A stretch of 64,000 bases of DNA, from assembly GCA_039649115.1 (NCBI GenBank), contig JBBWZQ010000386.1:12407-76406 (forward strand), given 5' to 3'. Positions 45,342 to 53,397 of the stretch are shown here, in pieces. The stretch is from DATEJJ01 sp039649115 (GTDB lineage: Bacteria > Actinomycetota > Actinomycetes > Mycobacteriales > Micromonosporaceae). Position numbers and translations under genes: made by a program. The notes under the pieces are model-generated. The model did no database searches, was not told the DNA's origin, and saw nothing but the letters and a program-made list of their open reading frames with translations. The stretch's first letter is position 1. Each line of letters begins with the position of its first letter.

Positions 45342-46268
45342 ATGACTGGTACCGATCGGCCCAGCGCGTCGCTGCTGCAGCGGCTGGGTGACTACCAGGT
45401 GCTGGATGACGACGACGACGATCCCGTGCTGCTCACCCGGGACGGCCAGGCGGTCGACACCTGGCGGGAGGGGTACCCGTACCAGGAGCGGCTGGGCCGG
45501 GACGAGTACGAGCGGGAGAAGCGCCTGCTGCAGATCGAGTTGCTGAAGCTGCAGAACTGGGTCAAGGCCAGCGGCGAGCGGTTGGTGGTGCTCTTCGAGG
45601 GGCGGGACGCGGCGGGCAAGGGTGGCACCATCAAGCGGTTCATGGAGCATCTGAACCCGCGCGGCGCGCAGGTGGTGGCGCTGGAGAAGCCGTCCGAGCG
45701 GGAGTCGACGCAGTGGTATTTCCAGCGGTATGTGGAGCATCTGCCGGCCGCGGGGGAGATGGTGTTGTTCGACCGGTCCTGGTACAACCGGGCCGGCGTG
45801 GAGCGGGTGATGGGGTACTGCACCCGTGCGGAGTATCTGGAGTTCATGCGGCAGGCGCCGGAGCTGGAGCGGATGCTGGTGCGCTCGGGCATCCGGCTGG
45901 TGAAGTTCTGGTTCTCGGTGTCGCGGCGGGAGCAGCAGACCCGGTTCGTGATCCGGCAGGTGGATCCGGTGCGGCAGTGGAAGCTGTCGCCGACGGATCT
46001 GGCGTCGCTGGACCGGTGGGACGACTACACGGAGGCGAAGGAGGCGATGTTCTTCTACACGGACACCGCGGACGCGCCGTGGACGGTCATCAAGAGCAAT
46101 GACAAGAAGCGGGCGCGGATCCAGGCGATGCGGTACGTGTTGGGCCAGTTCGGGTACGACAACAAGGACGCCGAGGTGGTCGGCGTGGCGGACCCGGTGC
46201 TGGTCGGTCGCGCGACCGAGCTGTTCGAGGACGACGAGCGGCCCACCCGCCAGTTCCCGCAGCTCTGA
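45342..46268 (+). CDS. ppk2: Polyphosphate kinase 2
   Basis: Transfers phosphate between polyphosphate and nucleotides (usually polyP-driven NDP phosphorylation). 308 residues, one PPK2 domain. Walker A FEGRDAAGKGGT (about 85-96), the lid/Walker B motif LFDRSWYNRAGVERVMG, and the conserved RFVIRQVDPVRQWKLSPTDL and FFYTDTADAPW are all intact. The ATG at 45342 gives the family-like N-terminus with an acidic LDDDDDDP stretch. From about 45700 to 46140 codons favour G over C at third positions (GTG, CGG, GCG, TCG), unlike neighbouring genes. Confidence 0.95.
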   Translation: MTGTDRPSASLLQRLGDYQVLDDDDDDPVLLTRDGQAVDTWREGYPYQERLGRDEYEREKRLLQIELLKLQNWVKASGERLVVLFEGRDAAGKGGTIKRFMEHLNPRGAQVVALEKPSERESTQWYFQRYVEHLPAAGEMVLFDRSWYNRAGVERVMGYCTRAEYLEFMRQAPELERMLVRSGIRLVKFWFSVSRREQQTRFVIRQVDPVRQWKLSPTDLASLDRWDDYTEAKEAMFFYTDTADAPWTVIKSNDKKRARIQAMRYVLGQFGYDNKDAEVVGVADPVLVGRATELFEDDERPTRQFPQL

Positions 46269-46295
46269 CGCGTCCGGCCTGGCGAACTCCGGGTA

Positions 46296-46317
46296 GCACC
46301 GCGTACCGCGGCGGTGC
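46296..46317. terminator. Putative terminator between ppk2 and the STAS gene
   Basis: Arms GCACCGC and GCGGTGC enclose eight bases, 27 bases after the ppk2 stop, in a 104-base gap between convergent genes. Confidence 0.4.
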
Positions 46318-46372
46318 GATCGCGGAACCTCCGGCCGGCGACGCCGATCGATGCCGGTGGCGCCGGTCGACG

Positions 46373-46684
46373 CTAGGCGGTCGCCGTGATGGACAGGCCG
46401 TGGCCGGCCAGCTCCGCGGTCACCGCGGCGTTGGGTCGGCGGACGTCGAGGGCCATGTGCAGGTCCAGCGCGCTGTCCTGGACCGCGAGCAGCGCGCCGA
46501 TCGCCGTCGCGTCCAGCACGGTGGCCCTGGTCAGGTCCACGACGACCCGGCGGGCTCGGCGCCGCATGATCGCCTCGACGAGGGCCTGGCGCAGGCGGTA
46601 CGTGTCGGTTTCGCCGATGTCACCACACAGCACGATGACCGTGGTGTGCGGGTAGATCCGGGTGGTGACGGCGGCAGCGGTCAC
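46373..46684 (-). CDS. STAS domain protein (anti-anti-sigma-like)
   Basis: 103-residue single STAS domain, the fold of SpoIIAA-type anti-sigma antagonists. The strand-turn-helix VVVDLTRATVLDATAIGALL aligns with the phosphorylation loop, but the usual DSSG Ser is replaced (LDATAIG), leaving Thr as the only hydroxyl residue. It may therefore be regulated differently or not by phosphorylation. No anti-sigma kinase or sigma factor gene is adjacent. The start at 46684 is the first GTG or ATG giving a complete domain. Confidence 0.82.
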   Translation of the reverse strand: MTAAAVTTRIYPHTTVIVLCGDIGETDTYRLRQALVEAIMRRRARRVVVDLTRATVLDATAIGALLAVQDSALDLHMALDVRRPNAAVTAELAGHGLSITATA

Positions 46685-46826
46685 GATCGCCTCCGGGGGC
46701 GGGCGAGTGATCCTTACAGCCTAGAGAACCCGCCGGGTGGCGGGCGAGGGGCTGCGGGTCGCGGAAGGGTCACACCCCACCGAGATGAGGGTGCCGCCGC
46801 CCTCCGTTCGGGGGAGGAGGCACTGG

Positions 46827-48566
46827 TCAGGGGCTGGATCCCGGCGAGCTCCGCGGCGTCGGCGGCGGCAGCGTGACGGCGTGGGTGGGTGGCAGCTGTC
46901 CGACGTCCAGCACGCCGGGCGGGGCTTGCCGGGCCGATTCCGGTGCCGGCGCGGTGCGGGCGAGGAGGCGGCCGAGTCCGGTCCGGGTGGCTACGACCAG
47001 GATCCGATCGGTACGTACGAGTTTGCGGCCAAGGGGCGGCGACCACAGCGTCTGTTCCCCGCGCCCGGTGCGCACCGCCAGCAGCCGTGCCTCGTTCGGC
47101 TCGTCGACCGCGGTGACGAACTCACCGTCGAGTGCCGAACCGGCGCCCACCGGCAGCTCGACGGCGAGCAGCACGCGGCGCCGTACCGGAATGGTGTCCA
47201 GCACGGCCCGGCCCATCATGGCCGCGGCGAAGGTCGGCGCGGCCAGATAGGACACGCTGCGGGAGATGGTCAGCCCGAAGGCCCGCTCGACCCGGGTGGC
47301 GAAGTCCGCGTCGAACAGGCGCAGCACCACGGGTACCCGCCCGGCGATGGCCCGGCCGAGCAGCGCGGTCTGCAGGTTGCGCATGTCGTCGGTGGACAGC
47401 ACGAGCAGGGTCCGGCAGGTGTGCACCCAGGCCGCCCGCAGCACGGCCTCCTGGGTCGGGTCTCCCACGATGACCGGAATGCCCAGGGCCCGGGCCGCCG
47501 GCACGCCGCGGGCCTGCTCGCGGTGGTCGACCGCGACCACGTCGAGGCCCGCCTCGTCCAGCGCGGCCAGCACCCGGGTGCCGAGGTTGCCCAGCCCCAC
47601 CACGACCAGGTGGTCGCGCATCGGCTCGGTGGGGCCGCCGGTGGCCCGGGCCAGCCGGGCGCGTACCGCGGCGTCCACCACGGCCGCGGTCAGCACCGGG
47701 ATGAGGGCGACGCTGAAGACCGCCAGCGCGGCCTGCAGCGCCTGCTCCGCACCGGAGAGGTGCACGTCGGCGTTGGCGCCGCCGACCGCGGTCAGGACGG
47801 TGACGTAGAGCGATGCCCACCAGCCCAGGTGGTCGATCAGGTGGAACAGCACGGCGGCGACCAGCAGCAGGGCGGCGACCGCGCCGAGCAGGATCCGCAG
47901 GCGCCGGACCAGGACCAGGGACAGGGCGTGCAGCGGGTGCCGGCGCCGCCGCCGGCGTGACGGTACCGGCGCCGGCGCGTCGGCGAGCACCACGTCGGCG
48001 AGCCGGTCGTCCTCGGGCAGCAGCTCCGGCTCGTCGTCGTCCGGCCCGGCCGCCGCCAGGCCGCGGACCACGTCCTGGGCGCGCACGTCGCCGCGGCGGG
48101 TGACGATCAGCCGCCGGTTGGCCAGGCGGATGTGGGTCGGCGTACCGTCGCCCAGCGCCGCGGCCACGAAGCCCGGTGCGGCGATCGCCGACTCGGACAG
48201 GACCGCGCAGTCGCGCAGCAGCACCCGGGTGCCCTCGGCCAGGCTCTGGTTGAACATCCGCACGACGATCCGCAGCGCCGGGTTGATCTCCTCGGCGAGC
48301 AGCGCGGCGTCCAGGTTGCCCGCGTCGTCCTGCGCCACGAGCGCCAACGCCTGCGCGCCCGCCAGGCCGGCCGCGGTGAACGCCGCCCCGGTCAACCGGG
48401 CCGCCTCGACCATCTCGACGCGGTCCGGCGCCGCCAGGTACCGGTCCTCCCGCTGGCCGCCACCGACGACCATCGTCACGTCCACCCCGTAGCGGGCCAC
48501 CAGCTCGTCGACGAGGCGGAACGCCAGGGCGTTGTCGCCACACACGACGAACCGCGCTCGCGCCAC
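46827..48566 (-). CDS. Double-RCK membrane protein, ion-channel-like with degenerate filter
   Basis: 579 residues. The first Rossmann RCK/TrkA-N domain (about 4-150; FVVCGDNALAFRLVDEL) is followed by an Arg-rich linker (near 204-209), a two-helix pore module (about 222-300) and a second RCK domain starting VVVGLGNLGTRVLAAL (about 321). The pore loop SLYVTVLTAVGGANADV sits where potassium channels carry TVGYGD, so the selectivity filter is altered. It may be a non-selective channel or a membrane-bound nucleotide sensor. The C-terminus is Pro/Ser-rich. The GTG start is at 48566. Confidence 0.85.
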   Translation of the reverse strand: MARARFVVCGDNALAFRLVDELVARYGVDVTMVVGGGQREDRYLAAPDRVEMVEAARLTGAAFTAAGLAGAQALALVAQDDAGNLDAALLAEEINPALRIVVRMFNQSLAEGTRVLLRDCAVLSESAIAAPGFVAAALGDGTPTHIRLANRRLIVTRRGDVRAQDVVRGLAAAGPDDDEPELLPEDDRLADVVLADAPAPVPSRRRRRRHPLHALSLVLVRRLRILLGAVAALLLVAAVLFHLIDHLGWWASLYVTVLTAVGGANADVHLSGAEQALQAALAVFSVALIPVLTAAVVDAAVRARLARATGGPTEPMRDHLVVVGLGNLGTRVLAALDEAGLDVVAVDHREQARGVPAARALGIPVIVGDPTQEAVLRAAWVHTCRTLLVLSTDDMRNLQTALLGRAIAGRVPVVLRLFDADFATRVERAFGLTISRSVSYLAAPTFAAAMMGRAVLDTIPVRRRVLLAVELPVGAGSALDGEFVTAVDEPNEARLLAVRTGRGEQTLWSPPLGRKLVRTDRILVVATRTGLGRLLARTAPAPESARQAPPGVLDVGQLPPTHAVTLPPPTPRSSPGSSP

Positions 48567-48747
48567 GCCGGCACTTTACCGGAACCAGGCAAATGCGGCG
48601 GGTACCTGATGTTCACTTCCGGCACATGCGTCGTGTGCCTGCGGCGGCGCGGCGGGACACCGAAGCGGCTCAGCCTGAGCGCGATGTTTCGTGATCCTGG
48701 GGCGGCGAAACGGACGGGCCCGCGTGAACCAGGAGGAGGCGTGTTGA

Positions 48748-49155
48748 TTGCGGGGACCACGCTTTGTCTTTTTGTCGATGCTGACACTCGATCATTCTGG
48801 CGAGTCGGGTACGGAAAGCATGTTCTGGATGCTCGTGTCACCCAACAATCGCCGGTTGGGCCGTGCCGCGCACCAATTCACCGCGTTTGACGCGTGCCGG
48901 GAGAAGGTCATGCTGCTGCGCCGGCGGCTCGCGGACCTGAAGGCGGTGACGACCACGGCCGAGCCGCACGGGCACTGGGCGTGGCGGGTGGAGCTGGACG
49001 GCACGATTGCCGCCGTATCGACTCGCACCTATTTTCGGCAGCAGGAATGCGATTACAACCTGCGCCGCTTTCTGGAGGCGGTACCGGAGGCGGAGGTGGC
49101 GACCATCGCACGAACCGTCCGCATTGGACGGCTACCGGCGGCCCGCGGGAAGTGA
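48748..49155 (+). CDS. Hypothetical protein, weakly DUF1508/YegP-like
   Basis: About 135 residues from a TTG at 48748 (AGGAGG 11 bases upstream) or about 125 from the ATG at 48778. The core FWMLVSPNNRRLGRAAHQF, then WAWRVELDGTIAAVSTRTYF and CDYNLRRFLEAVP, looks like a small beta-alpha domain of the YegP/DUF1508 type, with W-R-V, dG and a Cys-containing helix in the expected order. The resemblance is partial. It has no signal peptide and is not clearly part of the surface-protein cluster that begins 100 bases later. Confidence 0.55.
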   Translation: MRGPRFVFLSMLTLDHSGESGTESMFWMLVSPNNRRLGRAAHQFTAFDACREKVMLLRRRLADLKAVTTTAEPHGHWAWRVELDGTIAAVSTRTYFRQQECDYNLRRFLEAVPEAEVATIARTVRIGRLPAARGK

Positions 49156-49255
49156 TGTTTCATTTGGCGTTCACGAATTCTCTCTCCCGGCGTGGTTCGT
49201 GACTGGGAGGTTCCACTCGCATCCAACAGGGGGTGCACCAGGCGAAAGGTCAGGG

Positions 49256-50347
49256 ATGAAGACCATCAGCAAGGTTGGCCTGGGGATGGTGGGGGCGCTG
49301 GCCGTCATCCTCACCCAGGTCAGCCCCGCGCACGCGGACGTCCAGCCGCAGGCGTCCGATGTGGTGGGTGTCGGGTCGGACACGATCCAGTTCGGCATGG
49401 ACTTCCTCGCCGACGGAGACATCAACGGCGACTCCGGGTTCAACACCACGAGTACGGCGCGGCGGGTGTTCTCGTTCGACGCCACCGGTGACGCCACCGG
49501 GGGTACCACGGCCGGCGCGACGTCCGTACTGCGGGCCAACGCCAAGCCGATCACCCGGCCGAACGGATCGGGTGCCGGTATCACCGCGCTGCTGGCCGAC
49601 ACCGGCGCGACCGAGGTCATCAACTTCGTCCGGTCGTCGCGCCTGCCCAGCCCCACCGAGCAGACCACGGCGACCAACAACGGCTGGGGCGGCCTGCACG
49701 TGTACCAGTTCGCCACGGACGGGCTGACGGTGGCCGCGTCGCTGACGGTGGCGTCGGACGCTCCGGCGGCTCTGCCGGTCGCCGAGCTGGTCAACATCTA
49801 CTCCGGGGTGCACACCACCTGGGGCCAGGTGCCCGGCTACGCGGGCCCGGCGCCGACCGCCACCATCAAGCCGTACCTCCCGCAGGCCGGTTCGGGGACG
49901 CGCAACTTCTTCCTCGCCGACCTGCAGGCGGCCAACGGCGGCGTCGCCATCACGCTGGGCACCAACGTGCTGGCGATGCAGGAGCACGACGCCAGCCTGA
50001 TCAAGGGCGACGCGGACGCGATCGGGCCGTTCTCCACCGGGCGGTTCAACATGTACCAGGCCGGCTACTTCGGTGCCGGCAACCAGAACGTCATCAAGTT
50101 GCTGGCGGCCACGGGCACGTACAACGTCACGCGCGGCATGTACGTGGTCGTGCGCGACCGGGACGTCACCAACACCGCCGGCGTGGGGGGCATTCCGTTC
50201 CCGTTCCAGGTGGGTGGCACGAAGAACTGGGTGCAGACGCTGTTCTCCGGGACGACGAGCTGGGTCGCGCGTGGCGCGAACGGTCCGCTCATTCAGGCGG
50301 CGGGTCTGACCCCCTCGTACTCCGACCTGGGCCTCGCGCACAGCTGA
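49256..50347 (+). CDS. Secreted PstS-like periplasmic-binding-fold protein
   Basis: 363 residues with a signal peptide (GLGMVGALAVILTQVSPAHA, ends near 27). VVGVGSDTIQFGMDFL opens the fold; YLPQAGSGTRNFFLADLQAA is the loop that in PstS-type proteins contacts the bound anion; EVINFVRSSRLPS and AVAELVNIYSG-like AELVNIYSG follow the PBP pattern. It has no lipobox and no C-terminal helix, so it is either free or held by the cell wall. The ATG follows AAAGG. First gene of an eleven-gene same-strand cluster including pstBCA. Phosphate as ligand is not proven. Confidence 0.75.
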   Translation: MKTISKVGLGMVGALAVILTQVSPAHADVQPQASDVVGVGSDTIQFGMDFLADGDINGDSGFNTTSTARRVFSFDATGDATGGTTAGATSVLRANAKPITRPNGSGAGITALLADTGATEVINFVRSSRLPSPTEQTTATNNGWGGLHVYQFATDGLTVAASLTVASDAPAALPVAELVNIYSGVHTTWGQVPGYAGPAPTATIKPYLPQAGSGTRNFFLADLQAANGGVAITLGTNVLAMQEHDASLIKGDADAIGPFSTGRFNMYQAGYFGAGNQNVIKLLAATGTYNVTRGMYVVVRDRDVTNTAGVGGIPFPFQVGGTKNWVQTLFSGTTSWVARGANGPLIQAAGLTPSYSDLGLAHS

Positions 50348-50382
50348 CGATTCCCCGGCTCGGAGCGAAACATCCAACAAGC

Positions 50383-50401
50383 GTCAGTCCGTCCGACTGA
50401 C
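50383..50401 (+). repeat. Short hairpin before the WxL-like gene
   Basis: Arms GTCAGTC and GACTGAC with a five-base loop lie in the 76-base gap between the binding-protein gene and the next gene. It could attenuate or stabilise messages at this junction. Confidence 0.4.
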
Positions 50402-50423
50402 AGCAGGGAAGGGGAGTCTTCAG

Positions 50424-52166
50424 GTGAAGATTCGCATCAGGTCCGTGTTGGCCGGGGCGGCAGCCCTGGTTGTCGCGGGCGGCATCCTGGTGGGGGGAGG
50501 TACGGCGGCCTACGCGGCCGTGACTCCCGGCTGGGAGCCGGACGCGGCGGCGCTAGGGTCGATCGCGTTCTACGACGCCAACGGCAACCCGGTCACCTCG
50601 GGCAGCCTCGCGACCCCACCGGTCGCGTTGTACTCGGTGGCCTCGGGAGCGGGGCGCACCGGTGACAACAGGGCACAGCTCAAGGCGTTCACACCGCAGG
50701 TGGGTGTGAACCCCGCGCTGTGGAGTGGCGACATCCTGACCGGTTCGACTGTCTACCCCGTCACCACCGCTCCGGCGGTCATTGCCAACACGACCAACCC
50801 GGTGGCCACCGGCACGTCGGTGGACTTCGCGTTCAACGACTACATCGGTGAGTTCCCGAACACCTCGACCGCCGCCGGATACCAGGACCTGTACGAGTTG
50901 CGGCTCTACACCGCTGGTCCCGGTCAAGGCCAGGGTGCCAACTACTACCGCACCGACGTGCAGGTCAACACCGCGGCCGGTACGTGGACGGTCGTCTACC
51001 CGGCGAGCGCCACGCCGACCGCCACCGCCCTGGCCGGCAACCCGCCAGCCGGGACCGTGCCGGCCGGCACCTCGGTGGCACTGACCGCCACGGTCACCGC
51101 CGGCGGTGCCACCCCGATTCCGGGTGGTGTGCACGTCCTGGACGGAACGACCGACCTGGGCGCGGCGACGTACGACCCGGCAACGGGAGTCGCCACGACC
51201 ACGGTCACCGTCACCGCGGGCACGCACAACTACACGGCACAGTTCACCCCGACCGACCCGGCGGCGTTCGGTCCGTCGACGTCGCCCGTACTGGCATACA
51301 CGGGCACGACCAAGACCGTGAGCCAGACCGTGCTCGCGGCGACGCCGTCGAGCCCGGCGAGCCTGACCGGAACGGCCACCACGGCTCCCGCCACCCTGAC
51401 GGCGACCGTGACACCGGCCAACACGGCTGGCGGGGTCGAGTTCTTCGACGGGTCGACGAGCCTCGGGTCGGGCACGTACAACGCGGGGACCGGCGCGGCG
51501 ACCCTCGCGGTGAACCTCACCGCGGGTACCCACCCGCTCATCGCTACATTCACACCGGCCGACACCGCCACCTTCGCGGGGTCGAGCTCGGCGGTGCAGA
51601 ACTACGTCGTCAACGGCACCAACGCGACAGGTGTCCAGGTACAGGCGCAGGACAGCACCGCGCCGTACGCGGGCAGCCTCAGCTTCACCGTGGGCACCGC
51701 CACGGTGAGTCTGACCCAGGTCGACCCGAACAGTGCCGGCGGACACCCGGCGGATGCCCGCGACTCGACGGGTCACCGTCACGCGTGGGTGTTCAACGGG
51801 AACCTGGCGGGCGTCGGTGTGACGGACAGCCGTCCAACCCAACCCGGCTGGACCGTCAGCGGCCAGTCCTCGAACTTCACGGTACCCACCGGCTCTGCCG
51901 CGGTCACCGCGAACTTCCTGGGCTGGACACCGGGTACACCCACCGGCGACGCCGAGGGCACGGTGGCGGCGGGTCCCGCGACCAAGCCGTCATTGTCCCA
52001 AACGACCAGTGCCGGTCTGTCCACTTCCACCAACCTCGCCAAGGCTGCGACGGGCAGTGGACTGGGTACCGAGAACCTCAGCGCGAGCCTGTCGCTGTGG
52101 ATCCCGGACACCTCACCGACCGGTACGTACCAGAGCACCGTCACCCTGACCCTCGTCAGCCCCTGA
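50424..52166 (+). CDS. Secreted cell-wall protein: novel N-terminal domain, two Ig-like repeats, WxL-like C-terminus
   Basis: 580 residues, signal peptide to about 32. Residues 36-195 form a domain shared with two downstream proteins (FYDANGNPVTSG, VNPALWSGD, DYIGEFPNT, YELRLYT). Two bacterial Ig-like (Big_3 type) repeats follow, each ending in a GTHNYTAQFTP- or GTHPLIATFTP-like strand. The C-terminal 180 residues have the WxL-domain layout: DSRPTQPGWTVSGQSSNFT, ANFLGWTP, a Gly-rich middle, and LSLWIPDTSPTGTYQSTVTL at the end. WxL domains bind peptidoglycan non-covalently. The GTG start follows AGGGGAG. A strong terminator follows the gene. Confidence 0.75.
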   Translation: MKIRIRSVLAGAAALVVAGGILVGGGTAAYAAVTPGWEPDAAALGSIAFYDANGNPVTSGSLATPPVALYSVASGAGRTGDNRAQLKAFTPQVGVNPALWSGDILTGSTVYPVTTAPAVIANTTNPVATGTSVDFAFNDYIGEFPNTSTAAGYQDLYELRLYTAGPGQGQGANYYRTDVQVNTAAGTWTVVYPASATPTATALAGNPPAGTVPAGTSVALTATVTAGGATPIPGGVHVLDGTTDLGAATYDPATGVATTTVTVTAGTHNYTAQFTPTDPAAFGPSTSPVLAYTGTTKTVSQTVLAATPSSPASLTGTATTAPATLTATVTPANTAGGVEFFDGSTSLGSGTYNAGTGAATLAVNLTAGTHPLIATFTPADTATFAGSSSAVQNYVVNGTNATGVQVQAQDSTAPYAGSLSFTVGTATVSLTQVDPNSAGGHPADARDSTGHRHAWVFNGNLAGVGVTDSRPTQPGWTVSGQSSNFTVPTGSAAVTANFLGWTPGTPTGDAEGTVAAGPATKPSLSQTTSAGLSTSTNLAKAATGSGLGTENLSASLSLWIPDTSPTGTYQSTVTLTLVSP

Positions 52167-52207
52167 GGCTGATGACAGGTCAGGGCGCGCGTGTCGCACC
52201 AAAATGG

Positions 52208-52243
52208 ACGGGTCAGGCCGGCTTCCTCGCCGGCCTGACCCGT
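52208..52243 (+). terminator. Strong hairpin between the WxL-like and DUF916-like genes
   Basis: A perfect 15-bp stem (ACGGGTCAGGCCGGC and its complement) with loop TTCCTC lies 42 bases after the WxL-like stop. It should end or strongly reduce transcription here, giving the first two surface proteins higher output than the transporter genes. Confidence 0.8.
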
Positions 52244-52278
52244 ACCACCGGTTCCACCCCCGGTACACCTCAGAACGG

Positions 52279-53397
52279 ATGCCTTCGATGAGACGACACT
52301 GGCTCGCGGCCGCGTGCCTCGCGGTGGCCGCCGTCGCGGCCACCGCCCCGCCGGCCGCCGCGATGGCCGCGCTCGCCGCCGTTGCGGCGAAGGACGACGG
52401 CGTGCGCACCTGGTCCGTGCGCCCGGCCGGTCCGGACGGCAAGCCCGACGCGCGTACGCACTACACGCTCCAGTCCGCTCTGGGCGGGAAGATCAGCGAG
52501 AAGGCGCTGGTGACCAACCTGAGCAAGGTACCGGTGACGTTCGCCGTCTACGGCACCGACGCATTCAACACCTCCAATGGAGCGTTCGACCTGCTCAGCG
52601 CCGGCCACAGGCCGACCGACCTGGGCTCGTGGATCGTCTTTCCGGGCAACGCGGTGACGCTGGCGGCGGGCCAGAGCGTGGCGGTTCCGTTCACGGTGAA
52701 CGTGCCGGCCACGGCGACGCCGGGAGACCACGCGGCCGGTGTCGTGGTCTCGCTGCTGACGCAGGGCGCGAACGGCCCGCGACTGGTCAATGTGGACTCG
52801 CGGGTGGCGGTGCGGGTCTACCTGCGCGTGCCCGGCGAACTCATCCCGCGCATCACCGTCGGACCGGTCACGGTGCGGTACCACGGCACGGCCAACCCGT
52901 TCGGCAAGGGGAAGGTCACGATCACGTACACCGTCACCAACCCCGGCAACATCCGGCTGCAGAACCACCAGACGCTGACGGTCACCGGACCGTTCGGCGC
53001 GAAGCTGGCTACGCTCAAGGCGGCCGACCTGCCCGAGCTGCTGCCGAAGAACCAGGCCACCTTCACCGCCACCCTTAACCGCGTGTTCCCGGCCGGTCCA
53101 TTGTCGGTCAATGTGAACCTGCAACCGTACGCTGATCCGCGGCAACCGGTGGGCCAGGCCATCCACACCTCCGCGGCGAGCGCGTACGTATGGGCCATGC
53201 CGTGGCTCCTGCTTCTGCTGGTGCTCGTGGCGGCGACGATCGGAGTCGTCATCTGGCGCCTGCGCCGGCGGCGCGCGCTGGCGAGACTGGACCGGGCCAT
53301 GCTCGCCGCCCGCGACGACGCGTTGCGGGAGCCGGACGCGGCGGCGGTCGGCAGCGGCACGGGTGGTGGCGCGAACGAGGGAGGCGGGGTCCGATGA
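52279..53397 (+). CDS. DUF916-like (WxL-partner) membrane-anchored surface protein
   Basis: 372 residues, signal peptide (about 4-27). The outside region has the DUF916 beta-sandwich pattern: a leading WSVRPAGPDGKPDARTHY, NLSKVPVTFAVYGTDAFNTS, then GSWIVFPGNAVTLAAGQS and VNVPATATPGDHAAGVVVS. A second beta domain (about 190-300) ends before one membrane helix (WAMPWLLLLLVLVAATIGVV) and a basic cytoplasmic tail. In Firmicutes, such proteins are encoded beside WxL proteins and bind peptidoglycan. Here the WxL-like gene is directly upstream. The start is the ATG at 52279 or 52288. It overlaps the next gene by four bases. Confidence 0.78.
   Translation: MPSMRRHWLAAACLAVAAVAATAPPAAAMAALAAVAAKDDGVRTWSVRPAGPDGKPDARTHYTLQSALGGKISEKALVTNLSKVPVTFAVYGTDAFNTSNGAFDLLSAGHRPTDLGSWIVFPGNAVTLAAGQSVAVPFTVNVPATATPGDHAAGVVVSLLTQGANGPRLVNVDSRVAVRVYLRVPGELIPRITVGPVTVRYHGTANPFGKGKVTITYTVTNPGNIRLQNHQTLTVTGPFGAKLATLKAADLPELLPKNQATFTATLNRVFPAGPLSVNVNLQPYADPRQPVGQAIHTSAASAYVWAMPWLLLLLVLVAATIGVVIWRLRRRRALARLDRAMLAARDDALREPDAAAVGSGTGGGANEGGGVR

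Noticed and set aside
48619..48720. Small + strand frame with CxxC (TCVVCLRRRGG) before the DUF1508-like gene
   Set aside because: No good start or ribosome-binding site and it runs into another frame of the next gene; not supported.
49160..49220. GTTC-containing repeats (GTTCACG, GTTCGTG, GTTCCAC) as a PHO box for the Pst-like cluster
   Set aside because: Spacing is irregular and the units do not match the 11-base direct-repeat pattern of PhoP sites well enough.
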